From positions 620,001 to 684,000 of the forward strand of contig JAGMVK010000020.1 in NCBI GenBank assembly GCA_020747065.1: a stretch of DNA of 64,000 nt. The letters are read 5' to 3'. Source of the DNA: Cadophora sp. MPI-SDFR-AT-0126. Lineage: Eukaryota; Ascomycota; Leotiomycetes; Helotiales; Ploettnerulaceae. This document shows, piece after piece, positions 35,775-47,756 of this stretch (position 1 is the stretch's first letter; each line of letters begins with the position of its first letter). The translations under genes and the position numbers were made by a program. The notes below the pieces were generated by a model. That model was not told the DNA's origin and ran no database searches. It was given only the letters and a program-made list of their open reading frames with translations.

Positions 35775-36362
35775 TCTGGATCATGGGCTTGTGTCAATAT
35801 GCTAGGGGTACGGTCAGTGGTGTGGTGGTGTGGTTTTGAATTAATAAGATGTAATGTTTATGCTTTATTATTATGCGAGTTTCGCTTTCGATCACCAGCT
35901 GGGCCTGCATCGGTGTCATTGCAACACCAACGTGAATTGATGCAAGTCCCATGATAATATTTCTCCGTCCTCTTGATTGCTTCAAAGTCGCGGCACAGAG
36001 ATGAAAAGAATAGAGTGTCTCTTTGATAAGGAGGTAATTAACAAGATTAGATTGAGGGCAGCAAATGCCTGGATGTAAAATTCCATGACGATACAAATGG
36101 GAGCACAGAGAGACCAGCAAGCTCTAAAAGGCAGACTTCTAGACAGCAAGTTCTAACAGCAGAGTCTAAACAGCAGAGTCTAAACAACAGAGTCTGAACA
36201 ACAGAGTCTGAACAGCAATCTCTAAACAGCAATCTATAAACAGCAATCTCTAAACAGCAATCTCTAGTTTAAGAAAGTGACACCGACAAGATAAATTAGA
36301 GATATAACAAAGAAAACAAAAAGAAGACGTCACCAACTTCCATTTGCGACCCAGACCGCTGA
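35775..36362. other. Intergenic, convergent gene ends
   Basis: 3' flanks of the bicupin and ABC-transporter genes. Contains the 14-bp tandem repeat array annotated separately; otherwise nothing seen. Confidence 0.6.
36142..36267. repeat. Nine-copy 14-bp minisatellite
   Basis: Nine head-to-tail units of 14 bp with consensus ACAGCA(G/A)(A/T)(G/C)TCTAA, divided into an AGAGTCT group and an AATCTCT group, which suggests two rounds of expansion. It lies about 95 bp past the stop of the ABC transporter gene and may be in its 3' UTR. The unit length is not a multiple of three, arguing against coding use. Confidence 0.9.
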
Positions 36363-39300
36363 TCACTCCGCCTTCTTGGTCCTCTTGGTTCGCAATTTCA
36401 TCAGCAGGTAAACGAGACCGTAGCTCGAGAGCACAAAGATGACAACAATCGCAGCATCTCTCCAGCCATGGTAGTACTCCGTGATATTGATAGTTCGGAG
36501 GTAGTCAGCCCCAGCCTTGTACTGACACACCCGGCAGTTCGTGGTAGCGTCAGGATTAGTGAGGTTGGACCCGGCACCCATTTGCTGCAAATAGTCGCCC
36601 AAGTATTCTCCACATGTCTGGTTGGCCAGAGGTTCAAAGACGGCGAATTCGGAGTCCTTACAGCGGACATCTACATCGTAGGTGGTGAAGACCATGAGAC
36701 CGCTTAGCAGGTAGTTGAAGGGGTTCATGTAGTATAGCCAGTACCTCCAGAACTCTTGCAATTGCGAATACGGCACTAAGACACCGCAGAATCCAACTAA
36801 AGTGATGATAATCAGGGGATTGGCGAGAGATGCGGCTACCGCATTTGGAGCGTAAGCGGCGATGAATTGACCGATTCCTGTATACAGGAATTCGTAGACC
36901 AGCATGAGGAAAAGAGCTGCGCCTGCTTTGTTCGAGTCTCCCGGAAAGCCGACGGTGTAATAGAAGCAGAGGAAGAATTGGATACCGCAGATGATGAGGT
37001 ACGGTAACTCGGAAACGATCAAGCCGGTGACGAAGGCGATCCAGCTGTACATCTTGGATTTCTTTTCTCTGGCATCGTAGATGTCTCGCTTCTCGATAAA
37101 TAGAGGTTGCAGTTGAGCTAAAATCGTGTCAATACAAAATAACTTCACTCACAACAGATATTTTTGTGGGAGAGAACTTACCGATGACTCCTGGCGCCAC
37201 GAAGAGGAACTGAAATACCGCAAAGAGCCGGAATTGTAATTCACTAAGTGAGTCACCGAGCTGCCAAAAAGAAAATCCTGCGAACAGCCCAATGATAATA
37301 TGGAGGGAGAACTTGTTGTCGACGTATTCCGTGTTACGCCACATGGCAACTGACATGCGGTGTGTGACGATTTTGACCTGATCCCATAGCGGCATTGCGA
37401 ACTCGTATCCATCATCAAGAGTTTTTGGTGGCGAGGAGGCTGCTCCGGCGACGATCCGTTCAAGCTCACCCAGCATTCGCTCATGCTCTGGGGATTCAAG
37501 CCATACTTTGGCCCAGTCTTTCCTGTGGTGGTGGCCTGAGACAACGTCGATCATATGCTCAGCAGGATTGGCGTTTACCGGGCACGGGGCACCGTAACGC
37601 CCGAAATATTCCTTCACTTGCGCGCCATTGTCGCCAATGTCTCCAAAGTAGACTGTGTTGCCTCCTTTGGCTAGCAAGAGCAGTGTATCGAACTGAGAAA
37701 AGAGTTGTGCACTCGGTTGGTGGATCGTGACGAGGATTGCCTGCCCAGCGGCGGCTAGCTTCTTCAAGAACCGAACGATATTGTAGGCAGCTTGACCATC
37801 GAGACCAGACGTGGGTTCATCGAGGAAAATGAGAATGCTTGGTTTTGCGACAAGTTCGACTCCAATGGTCAACCTCTTTCTTTGTTCAACGGAAAGTCCA
37901 GCACCACCGGGAGTGCCGATCAAACAGTTTTCGATGTCCTGCATCTCCAGAAGATCGATAATGACGTCGACATATTTCAACTTTTCTTCTCGAGACGTCT
38001 CACGAGATTGACGTAAAAGTGCGGAAAACTCCAAAGCTTCTCTCACAGTCCTGTAGAAGATCATCAGCGAAGGAAAGAGGAGTTAAGGATATACGTACGC
38101 CAATGCTTCATGCACATCCAACTGTTCACAGTAACCGGCTGAACGCTGAAAGCTGACAGAGAGGGGTTTACCATCCACCAGAACGTTTCCATGAATGGTT
38201 CCGTCTACCTTCCTCTGGGCCAGCACGTCAAGTAATGTGGTTTTTCCAGCTCCAGATGAGCCCATCAACGCTCCTAGCATCCCGGGTTTCACCCAGCCGT
38301 TGACGTTATTAAGCAGGACGCGAGGTCCATGCGGTGTCTGAACGGTGTAAGTCAAATTTTTCCATGTGAACACCGACGTGTTTCGTATCAAGTTGTTTTC
38401 TGCGGCAGGTACGGCTCTGGTAGCTGAAGAGCTGCTCGACTCTGCGATCTTTTCATTTGTTGTTTGGGCTTCCTCGTCTTGAGAAACGATTTTTGCTTTC
38501 TTGCTGTTTTCGCGTGGGACAAGAAGGAGCCCGCTTCGAGGCGGGGTTTCTGCCCACCTGGATGTAAAGACAACGGTCAAGAACACAAAAAATGCCCACC
38601 AGGCCCTGTAATAGAGTATCAGTGTTATAGCACTCTTTTTGAGACTCTAGATGAGAAGCTCACCATACAATCCCAATATTCCTCCACATATGCGAATGAC
38701 TGTAGTTCATGCTGGCCAGGTACTGAGTTCCTGTAATACTTGATGCACCTGGGGGTGCGCCTCGTACCCCAGCACATGCTTGATTCTCAATCGATCCGTA
38801 CGATGGGCCATTAGGAATAAGGTTAGGTCCGACACAAGGCAGAACTTTACCGTGAAACTCGTTGGAAAGAAGAGCGTCGTAGGCGTATGAAAGAGGATCT
38901 ATCCAGAATATCCTGTAATTCAGTCAGCTTTGTAAGACAATATTTATCGGTGGCGACAAACCAAACAAACCACGGATGCATATTCGGCTTGGGGATAAAA
39001 TATCCGATATACAAAAACGTCGAGTTGACCACTAGTCCGGAGATTTTGGTGGCTGCATCGAATGTCGGGAAAGCGGCACCGACTGCTCTGAATAGCGCTG
39101 TCATGCACATGGTAACGGCAAAGAGGACGAACCAGAAGATGAAGTAATTTCCTGCTGACATAGTGAGTCCAACCATGAAGTACAGCGGAAGTGAGAAGGT
39201 TGTGATCTGGAAAATGTGGATTGGAAGGTCCGTGATAATCTGTGAGAAACAAAAGGCAGCTGGATGATAGAGCGCAAAGCTCTTGTGCTTCGCCAAAACA

Positions 39301-41029
39301 GGTCGACCGGAGAACGAATCAGTGACCTCGGACTGGGCTATGAGAGAGTTGAACAGGATCGCAACAAAAATAGCCCCGGATCTCAAGAAAATCCCAGACG
39401 AGTCGGTTGACGTATTGTAGAAAAGAGAACCTGATGATAGCGCCTGGATGATATTCGAGCCTTGTTTGACAAGAACAACTGCGAGGTCTCCACGGAGTAT
39501 CTGGTATTGCCGAATAACCGCTGCTTTCAGTTGCTCGGTGAATCCGACAGTAACCGGAAGCTTGTTCATCAAGTAGCTCGGATGCTTCTCGCCTTGAATG
39601 GCTTGCTTAAACTCCTCGGTGTTGTTCTTTGCTTCCTCGGTGGATGGATACCCGTACTCCGCTTGCATCTGGGCTTTGATGGCAGATTGCTGGTAAGCTG
39701 CCAAAATTGCATCCGCGTTCCTCGGAAATCTATCCTCGAAACCTTCACGAATACTGCGTTCTGTTGGAACAGTGACTCCTACGACGGAATTAGTGCTGGG
39801 GCTTTGTTAATTCTGGAAGGCACACTGACCAGTGAGAAAGTCAGCCACATTCGCACCATCGGCACACACAAAGCCCAAATCCTCCATGAAAGGTTTCGCC
39901 TCTTTTAATGGCCCATAGTAGATTTCTTTTCCTTCATCGAGAACGAGCACTTTATCAAACAAGTCATAGATACCATTGCCCGCCTGATAAATCGTGACGA
40001 CAGTAGACAACCCGAATATCGTTGTCATGTCTCGGAGGGCCTCGGTGAATTGAACTAAGCGACAGGTCAGCGATAGGCATCGAGCAGTAATGTAGTCAAT
40101 GTTCAAGACGTAGTATTCATCAATGAATCATGCTGGAGGGTCGACGAATACTTACGTGCGGTGCTTGCATCAAGACCTCTTGTCGGATTGTCCCAGCAGT
40201 AAATGCTTCCGCGCGTTGCCATTGCCTCGACGAGACTGACTCGCTTGCGTTCTCCACCAGAAACGCCGCGAATGTATTCATTACCAACTTTGGTGTTGAA
40301 AGTGTGCGCGATTCCAAGTTGCTTTAACAAAAAGTCTCTGCTGGCAATTCGAGCATCTTCCGAAGAGTCGAAGCCCGGGGCTTTGGCCAACGGTGTTTTC
40401 ATCCGAGTTGCGAAGTCGATCGTTTCCCCGACAGTCAGAGTAGGGTAGAAAAGCTCCTCTTCTGTGTTCATGATGATTTGCCCGCGATACTTTGTCGCCT
40501 CTTCGGGGCTCAAGGAACCGAAATTGACCTGACCATCTACTTCGACGAAGCCCGCTGTACGATTAGACAAGACTTTCAATAGAGATGTGCAACCAGCACC
40601 CGGACGTCCTAGGACGAGGAGCATCTCTCCAGGCTTGACACAGCCATGACTCTCGTGTATGATCGTCCGCAGTGATTCTTGAGCAGCTTTAATGCCACCC
40701 TTGAGTTTCTCGGGGAGGAATTGCGACACCACGTTCTCGTTGAAGCAGGCGTCTGCGCCGATCCCCTTGATTGTCAGATTTGTCCAGGTAAGACCGAGTC
40801 TCCTTGCAGGCTGTGCATCGCTTCCATCGCCATTTTGTCCTTTCAGGGCCTTGACTTCTGGCATTCGGTCCCAATTGGAGGCGTCATCGTCGGTACTGTC
40901 GTCGATGTCGTCTGGATATTCTTCACCGCGTATCCGGGAGTTGATAGCAGAAAGTCGTGATAGTGCTCGGGTTATGATGTTTTCGCTGTGCTCTTCTCCA
41001 GGGGAGACTGGAGTTGTTGGTCTCGACAT
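36363..41029 (-). CDS. PDR-type (ABCG full-size) ABC transporter
   Basis: Seven exons (41029-40156, 40054-39830, 39778-38962, 38912-38664, 38605-38099, 38050-37182, 37117-36363; introns 101, 51, 49, 58, 48 and 64 bp) encode 1431 residues. The order is NBD-TMD-NBD-TMD, as in Pdr5/CDR pumps, which export drugs and lipids at the plasma membrane. NBD1 has the asymmetric features of the class: Walker [10 protein letters not shown] with Cys for Lys, signature V-S-G-G-E-R-K-R, and [12 protein letters not shown]2 has canonical Walker [10 protein letters not shown], the degenerate signature L-S-V-E-Q-R-K-R and L-D-E-P-T-S-G-L-D. Two six-helix membrane domains follow, with a Cys-containing loop near the C-terminus. 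Divergent from a Zn2Cys6 regulator. Confidence 0.95.
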
Positions 41030-41855
41030 AGCGCCAATGGGGGAGGAAAACAGACTGAAAGAGCGAATTGAAGCAAGGACAAAAATGTAGCTCCTTGCTG
41101 ACTATCAAGCCATGGAAAAGAAGTAGGAAATACAAGGTGACAAATTGAGATAGTTTCGTCTGCAACTAGGTGCCTTTGTAGGTCTGCGGCTGTAGAGCTT
41201 AGCTAGTGCATTATTCAAACCACGTCCCAATAAGCAGACAAATATCCGCATCTGCGAGAATTCTCGGCTAGCTTACAAATACCACCGAGTCGAATCTCCA
41301 TTATGGCAATGCACGCATCATCATTGTCCCGGGTGGGAGATCTAGGTTTGTGCTTGAGATTATCTGACAGCTCTTTTGTGATCGCAATTGCCTCGCACTA
41401 AGCGTCAGCGCACTTTCCAAGAATCCCGACCTTGATGCGCACGTGAATCCATTACTCGCATTAGCTTGACCGGACTTTTCTATTAGAGGTTCCTCCAGAA
41501 GTGCGCACTTTGAGTGTGCACATCCCCGTTAGCGCCCCCCCAGTGTGGAGGATCGTTGAGTAATCATGGTAAACAAGGCTTAGGCTAAGCGAATCGAGAA
41601 TGTGAGGCGACGGCATTTGATTCATCAAACGTGATTAGTGATCTTTTCATGAGGAATGCCAAGGCTGGACTACTCCCGAGCATGTTTCGGGCATGAACAA
41701 CTGCAGTCCTGACACTCTGTTCGTGCATGTTCAGAACGATGCGGCTCAGATAATTAAATCTGCTTCACCCCACAGTACTCATCACCAAGCAATCTCAGCC
41801 GTAATAGTTGTTACGCATTCACGCAAGAGTCAAAAGTCCGTACTTTCAAGGCAGC
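41030..41855. promoter_or_regulatory. Shared divergent promoter of ABC pump and Zn2Cys6 regulator
   Basis: 826 bp between two divergent starts. Contains no gene. A regulator next to its target often binds this kind of region, usually at paired CGG triplets, but I did not find a convincing CGG inverted or everted pair by eye. Confidence 0.4.
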
Positions 41856-43969
41856 ATGGGAATTCTAGCCTGCACGTTCTGCCGAAGTCGAAAAATTGCC
41901 TGCGACCGAAAACAGCCTTCCTGTTCGAGATGCCTCTTCACTGGAAAGCCGTGCGAGTATCGAGCGCGGAAATCGGCGAAGCTGGCGGTACATTCCCGCA
42001 TAAAGGCTTTCGAGAGCAGACTGGGCACGTTGTCTTATTCATCATTGGCGAGGATAGGCGGTGTTAACAATGATTTAAGGGACCCTAGAGTCACAATTGC
42101 TCCAAGAACAAATCCTGAAGCACTCCGTTAGTGCTAGGTGTAGTCCCGGGGAGGAAACGTTGTCGCGGAAAACGGAAACAGATGGGAGCATCGAAGGAGA
42201 GTTCTCACATTTCAACATTTCGGAAACGGAAGATGGTAAGGACTGCGTCATTAGTAATGCATCACTTGATATATTATAGATCTAACTGGTAGACAGCAAC
42301 CGAAAATCTCATTCCGCCTGGCGTACAAGGGCCGCAGTCTTTGCCTGATACACAGTGGCAGCAGAAATTGTAAGCCCTGTTTTCATTTGTACAAAAACCA
42401 GCCAACACTTCTAGGTATCATGTCTACTTCCAGCAACTTGACCCTGTTGCGCCATTGATCCACAAAACCAAATTTTTGAAAGCTCTGGAAGGAGATCCCA
42501 ACTTCTCTCCACCCGTCGCTCTGAGGTATGCCATGTGGGCAGTGGCTGCACTTGCGAGCACGGAGCACCAACACGTCGCCGAGAACTTCTACATCACGGC
42601 TCGAAAAGAGGCCGAGCAATTCGAGATGAAGGTCTATTCTCTCTCCCCAACGACTTATAACTATACTTACAGCAAACAGAGCACCATGGCCCAAATGGCA
42701 CCTTCGCTAGCGCAATGCTGGTTTCTCCTCGCCTCGTTCGAAGCAAGTCGAGCATACTTCACCCGCGCTTGGATGAGTGTCGGCAGGTGCGTACGAGCTG
42801 TGCAAATGATGAATTTGCACCGGCTCGATAGTCCACATGCGGAGGTGCATGCTTTGAAGCATGGAAGTTTGATTGATAGGGAGGAAGGAAGGAGAGTATT
42901 CTGGGGCGCGTATTGTGCGGATAAATGGGCAAGCACGATGAGTGGTCATCCACTTATCATTAAAGATGAAGACGTAAGTCGACTATTCGTGGCACGTGTC
43001 TGAATTGACTGACATTTCGTGCTCAATCAGATATGCACCAACCTACCATCTTCTGAAAATTCATTCGAGCTGGGAATTGAAGAAGTTGGTGTGAGCTTCC
43101 TAAAACTGGATAACATTGAGAGATTTTGCTCGTTATCATCCTTCGCCGGGGCCATCTCCGCAACATCGATTCTAGGGAAGTGTCTTAATCATCTTCGCGC
43201 CTACGAACACGGCCTTACAGCAGAGAACACGGGTCGATACTGGGATAACCATCGCAGGATCGATACATCTATATCCCTGATCTTCATGAATCTTCCCACA
43301 CATCTGAGAGTGAAGAAAGTGGAGAAGGATGTCAATGTCGTCTTCACCCATTTCAACCTTCACCTCTCCATTATACTATTACACCAATTAGCAGGTAAGA
43401 CGGCTACCAAGCAGAGGATGGACGAGGCAGTGGGGCACAACAGCTTCCAGAGATGTCTCACTAGCGCGATTGAGATCAAGGATACTATGTACTCGGTTCG
43501 AGACTTGAAGAACTTCCCAGTGAGTAAAGTTTCTAGCCAGACTCTGGATTCTCCCAAACAAATGCTGACAACTCAGGTCAACATGTGGACCACTGCCCCC
43601 CTTTACATCGCTGCCGGAGTATTCATCGAAGACCTGATGGGCCATCGTCCTTCACCAAACAGCCCAGCAGATCTCGGCTTGCTTCTGATTGCCCTGAAGG
43701 AAATCGCTGAACTCCAAAAAGGGATGACATTCTTCGCACAAAGACTTGAGAAGGACATTATCAAAGCTAAAGTTGCTGGCTGTATCCCGAGTCATCTGAG
43801 AATGATGGCTGGTCTGAAAGTTGTCGATCTCAAAGATGGTAGGAGTGCACCACGGGGTTTGCCCTACTGCATTTCTGACGAGAAATTGTATGACTATAGA
43901 ATGTGGACTGGACTGTGTGAGAGTTCAAATGGAGGGGGTATAGCCTTTAAGGAAGAGAACACAAAGTGA
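41856..43969 (+). CDS. Zn2Cys6 fungal-specific transcription factor
   Basis: Six exons (41856-42028, 42132-42235, 42297-42369, 42415-42973, 43031-43519, 43577-43969) encode 596 residues. The N-terminal binuclear zinc cluster has Cys6, 9, 16, 23, 26 and 33 with basic spacing R-S-R-K-I-A-C-D-R-K. A short linker leads to the fungal-specific middle homology region (about 140-480), with R-R-V-F-W-G-A-Y-C-A-D-K and L-P-T-H-L-R. Expected to be a nuclear DNA-binding activator or repressor. The first intron (103 bp) is the least certain; its donor GTTGTC is weak. The last intron (43520-43576, 57 bp) has no stop and a length divisible by three, so retention would add 19 residues. Best guess for a target is the divergent ABC transporter gene. 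Confidence 0.85.
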
Positions 43970-44738
43970 GCGTAGGATGAAATCTGTCTGAAGGGCTCTT
44001 ATCAGCCAGGTGATCTTTCCTCGCGAGATCCGTCTCCAGAGACACGCAAACCATCCCGCCAGCTGATTCAAACCCGCTATGATAAAAGAATCATTGCATA
44101 CAGTGATTCAGTTGCACCAGAGAGTTGGGAATTTTCGAGATCAGCACTGGGACCGGCACCGGCATTGCCGCAGCGGAAGACGAGAGACGCCATCAATGGC
44201 GGGTCAATCTGCAGAGGATCTTCCTGGGTGGAGGCAAGATCCAAGCCACCGGTTGGGGCTCTTCAAAATATGGTGCACAGAGATTTGATATCTGTAGTTG
44301 AGGGTTGCCAGTGAGATAAATTGAGATGGGGATTATCTTATGCTTCCATGCCAAATCACAGGGCTCAGGGGAAGATTTTTGGAGAAGAGACATTCGACTG
44401 TGGGCAGCTTCAGAAACATTGCAGGGTGTTTGGACTTGTAATGATCATATTTCAAGAGTGCTTTAAGCGGCAATTGATGAAATGACACCCCATGCACTTG
44501 AGATGGATAAATTTGAATACGGCGATTCTCGTAATGCCCCGCGCTTTTGCAAGTTCTTCGCAGTGAGTGGAAAAAGCACATCAAGGTAATGCGAACGTCA
44601 ACCAAAACAGAATCACAATGCAAGAAATGATACAGCAGAAAGCCCGATCAGGCTCAATTCGAAAATGCAAGTGGTATCCTGACACAACAATAACAGAGCT
44701 CAACGCACCAACCTGACCAAGGCTACTCCGGACACTGC
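43970..44738. other. Intergenic, convergent gene ends
   Basis: 3' flanks of the regulator and the Gemin2-like gene. A frame at about 44112-44301 on the plus strand reads protein-like (ending G-W-G-S-S-K-Y-G-A-Q-R-F-D-I-C-S) but has no start codon or recognisable family; it may be a fragment of a lost gene. Confidence 0.4.
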
Positions 44739-46140
44739 TTATTCATTTCCCCACTGCCCTCTGAATTCCAATAAATCCCTCTGTCCATAGATTTCTCCAG
44801 CGATAGTAAGGATCATATCAACCGTAGCCTTCGTATTAATCTTGGCATCAAAGACAGGTTCTGGAGCCTTTTCATAGCTATGCGGCTGCATAGGTCCAAT
44901 GATCGGTTCCTGAACAGGTTCAAAATCGAGACCATCGGGGGTTGACTGGTGCTCAACATCATCCATCGCGTCAGCTGGGAGGTTCGCCAGGATGCGAGCT
45001 TTGGCTGCTGCGAGTGGATCCGAACATTCAGATGGGTTTTCCAGTGCCTCAGTCGTGAGATCCGCTTCTCCCTGCATAGTGAGCCCTGGTTCCGAATCCC
45101 CATCTTGCACCACAACCTCTTCAACATCATCGCCCTCCAGCTCAATCTTGTCCTCATTAAGCACCTCCACCTCTCCCTCCCCTTCTCCCTCATCGCCATC
45201 GAGCCCCTTCTCAACCTCCCTTATCCCCTCCGCCCACTCCTCCCTTTCCTTCAATCCCACTCCCACCAACACAGCTTTCTTCCCCAACTCCCGCACAACC
45301 CCAATCTCTTCACTGCTCAGCTCCCCTCTGTCAGGTAGTCTCGCAAATAAACTCCATATCCACCTACTGATTCCCATCTCGACCCCCAAGCCCCTCTTCA
45401 ATAACGTCCCCTGCGTCAACAACCTCAATAGTCGTAATGCAGACCCTTTATCAAAGCATGCTAGCTGCGCCGCCTTCGGATCCACGGTCCTCAGCTTCTT
45501 GATCCAGAATCGCGTTAAGTCTCTATTCATTTTATCGACATGTATCGGATGATCTCGACCTAGACTTTCGATGGCGTGACGAGGAGGCGTTTGGGATAAT
45601 TGGTCGCGTAGGATTTGGTATCGTGTGAGAATCGAGTCGAAGTATGCACTCCTTGGATCATCTTCTGCTTCTGCTTCATCCTCCTCGGCTGCTGGGTCGA
45701 ATTGTGCGATATAAGCGCCGTCTGCGTACCATCCTCTGAAGTCTCCCACGCCATCTTCGTAGATGCCGCGACTGTCGCTTGATGGAGGTGTTCGTGGCGC
45801 GACGAGGAGATTAGGGATCGTGGTTGCTTCCTCCCTATTTATTGACATTTCATGTCAGCTTCTATCTAGTGTAGAATGTCTCAGCCATCGGTCCATTCGA
45901 GAATAAGGAACGAGGAGATACTAACCTGACAGATCTTAAATAAGCCAACGCATCCATATCCTCGTCATAATCAAAGTCCTCATCGCCATACTGTAGCGTC
46001 TCTTCGTCGAGTCCCGGAATAGCACTTCGTTGACCGTAGGTTGGGTCAACTTTGGCTTCCACTGATTGTTTGGCACGGGTTTTGCTGCTGTAGACTTCTT
46101 CGGGCGTGTCGCCTCGAGATTTACGTTTCATTCCTGCCAT
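44739..46140 (-). CDS. Gemin2/SIP1 (Brr1)-like snRNP assembly factor
   Basis: Two exons (46140-45926 and 45834-44739; 91-bp intron) encode 436 residues. The N-terminus has D-P-T-Y-G-Q-R-S-A-I-P-G and L-A-Y-L-R-S-V-R-E-E-A-T-T-I-P-N (rebuilt by the intron). The middle carries the Gemin2 hallmark W-I-W-S-L-F-A-R-L-P-D, then L-S-S-E-E-I-G-V-V-R-E-L-G-K-K-A. Gemin2 holds Sm proteins during assembly of the Sm ring on spliceosomal snRNA. Acidic low-complexity inserts (about 85-105 and 275-310) and a C-terminal extension with I-L-T-I-A-G-E-I-Y-G-Q-R-D-L make it longer than animal Gemin2 (about 280 residues), as usual in filamentous fungi. Acts in cytosol and nucleus. Confidence 0.85.
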
Positions 46141-46437
46141 CGTTGTGTTTTGAAGAGATGATGATATGAGGGTCGGATGTTTCTTGCCTTGGGGCAGTTC
46201 GCAGCCTTGCTTACGTAATGACGATAATCTTCTAGCCTTGTCCAAAGTCCAACTACAGCCCCTCCATCTCATGACAATCATCACTTCGATCCAGGGTGCA
46301 ATCACAACTAACTCTCCGAAGCTCCTATCTAAATCTCTCAACATGGATAACTGGCCTTGAGCAATCAACTCCCGGGCGTATTTCGCCTATGCAAACTTTC
46401 AATAACCAGAAATCGAGCACTATCAGTCTTCGCCACC
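46141..46437. promoter_or_regulatory. Compact bidirectional promoter
   Basis: Only 297 bp separate the divergent starts of the Gemin2-like and F-box genes, so their core promoters must share this stretch. The F-box start has a strong Kozak context (GCCACCATGG). No TATA box is evident. Confidence 0.5.
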
Positions 46438-47691
46438 ATGGCTGCCCTCGACAACAATAACCATTCAACAGACGAGCAAGCTCTGGAGACAGTCTCTACC
46501 GCAAAAATGGAATCGCCAGATGTATCTCCAGATATTTCGCCATCCGAAACCCCTTCAACTCGGCCCCCACTTCACCTCCCCTCCGAAATCATCTCTCTAA
46601 TCCTCGCCCACATCCCCCGCACACAATCCTCACAACCAACCCTCTGGGCATGCACCCTCGTCTCGCGATCCTTCTACCACGCCAGCATTCCCCTCCTGTA
46701 CCACCGTCCGTACATAACACCCAACAACTTCAGCCTCTTCGTCCGCACAATCTGCCCCTCCAAAAACGCCCACATCATCCCCACACCCCTCAGTCCCCTC
46801 GTCCACCGCCTCGACATGGGAGCCCTCGTCCACAACTCCAGCAAATCGTTGACCGCACGCCTGTTAGGTCGTTTGAAGGGAAACATCCAACAATTCGTCG
46901 CACCACAAGCTTCATTCGCGATCAATTCTTTTGCTGCGCTGGGGAAATGCAGGGAGATGCGCTTACTGGACCTATCTCTCATCTCAGCCAGCATCTCCAA
47001 CAAACTCCTCTTCCAAACACTCTCGCACCTCCCAAATCTACACACACTCTTCTTCCCCCGGTCATCCGCACTCGACGCACTCGAGACCGTCTCCGCGCCC
47101 TACGTTTGGCCGCCGAAGCTGTCGGCATTGCATCTAGCAGGTGGCATAAACGATAACTTCTTGTGGACGCATATGGGAACTTTACCGGAGACTTTAAGGA
47201 CGTTGAGTATACAGCACTGCTCAACCATCCATGCGCCATCTATCTTGCACGTCTTGGAGCTCCTAGGCAAGCAGTTAACGCACCTCACTCTCCGCCACCC
47301 GCTGCCACACCTGTACCCAACCTCCCTCGACGGCCTCCTCCTCCTCTGCCCCCTTCTCCTCGCCCTCCGCGTCTCCGCAGATTTCATCTCCCCCGCTCTC
47401 TTCACGGCGCCGAACATTCCCCCTTCCCACCCCCTCCGCATTCTGGATCTAGAATGCAGTCCCGATGCGAACCCGGATGTGGATATCCCGCCAGGGGTAT
47501 TGTACGAAGCTGTTGAGGGGGGCTTGTTAGGCGATTTGAGGAGTGTGAGGGTTAGTGCTAGACTGGCGTGGGGAGCGAGTGAGAAGACGAGGGCGGATGT
47601 GAGGGACTTGCTAGAGGTTATGGAGGAAGGGGAGTATGAGCGGCCAGTAGGGGTGGAGGCTGAGGTGTTGTGGTGTATGCCTGAAACCTGA
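46438..47691 (+). CDS. F-box protein with leucine-rich C-terminal part
   Basis: Intronless, 417 residues. A disordered Ser/Pro-rich N-terminus (1-40) leads to an F-box: L-H-L-P-S-E-I-I-S-L-I-L-A-H-I followed by W-A-C-T-L-V-S-R-S-F-Y (about 43-80), which would bind Skp1. The rest contains leucine-rich-repeat-like blocks (L-R-T-L-S-I-Q-H-C, L-T-H-L-T-L, L-R-I-L-D-L-E) that would bind targets of an SCF ubiquitin ligase. It resembles yeast YDR306C-type proteins in layout; the target is unknown. The longer open frame begins at TTG; the ATG with perfect Kozak context is chosen. Confidence 0.8.
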   Translation: MAALDNNNHSTDEQALETVSTAKMESPDVSPDISPSETPSTRPPLHLPSEIISLILAHIPRTQSSQPTLWACTLVSRSFYHASIPLLYHRPYITPNNFSLFVRTICPSKNAHIIPTPLSPLVHRLDMGALVHNSSKSLTARLLGRLKGNIQQFVAPQASFAINSFAALGKCREMRLLDLSLISASISNKLLFQTLSHLPNLHTLFFPRSSALDALETVSAPYVWPPKLSALHLAGGINDNFLWTHMGTLPETLRTLSIQHCSTIHAPSILHVLELLGKQLTHLTLRHPLPHLYPTSLDGLLLLCPLLLALRVSADFISPALFTAPNIPPSHPLRILDLECSPDANPDVDIPPGVLYEAVEGGLLGDLRSVRVSARLAWGASEKTRADVRDLLEVMEEGEYERPVGVEAEVLWCMPET

Positions 47692-47756
47692 TGCTTAGGT
47701 TTAAGCTTTTTTTTTTTGAGCGGGTTGGGTGAGGTATATTTTCTACTGGCTTTTCG

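Noticed and set aside
44060..44080. GATTCAAACCCGC, resembling a reversed tRNA T-loop
   Set aside because: No matching T stem, anticodon arm or acceptor stem could be folded around it by eye.
44112..44301. Protein-like plus frame ending G-A-Q-R-F-D-I-C-S
   Set aside because: Only about 60 codons, no start codon and no family; possibly a fragment, mentioned only in the intergenic entry.
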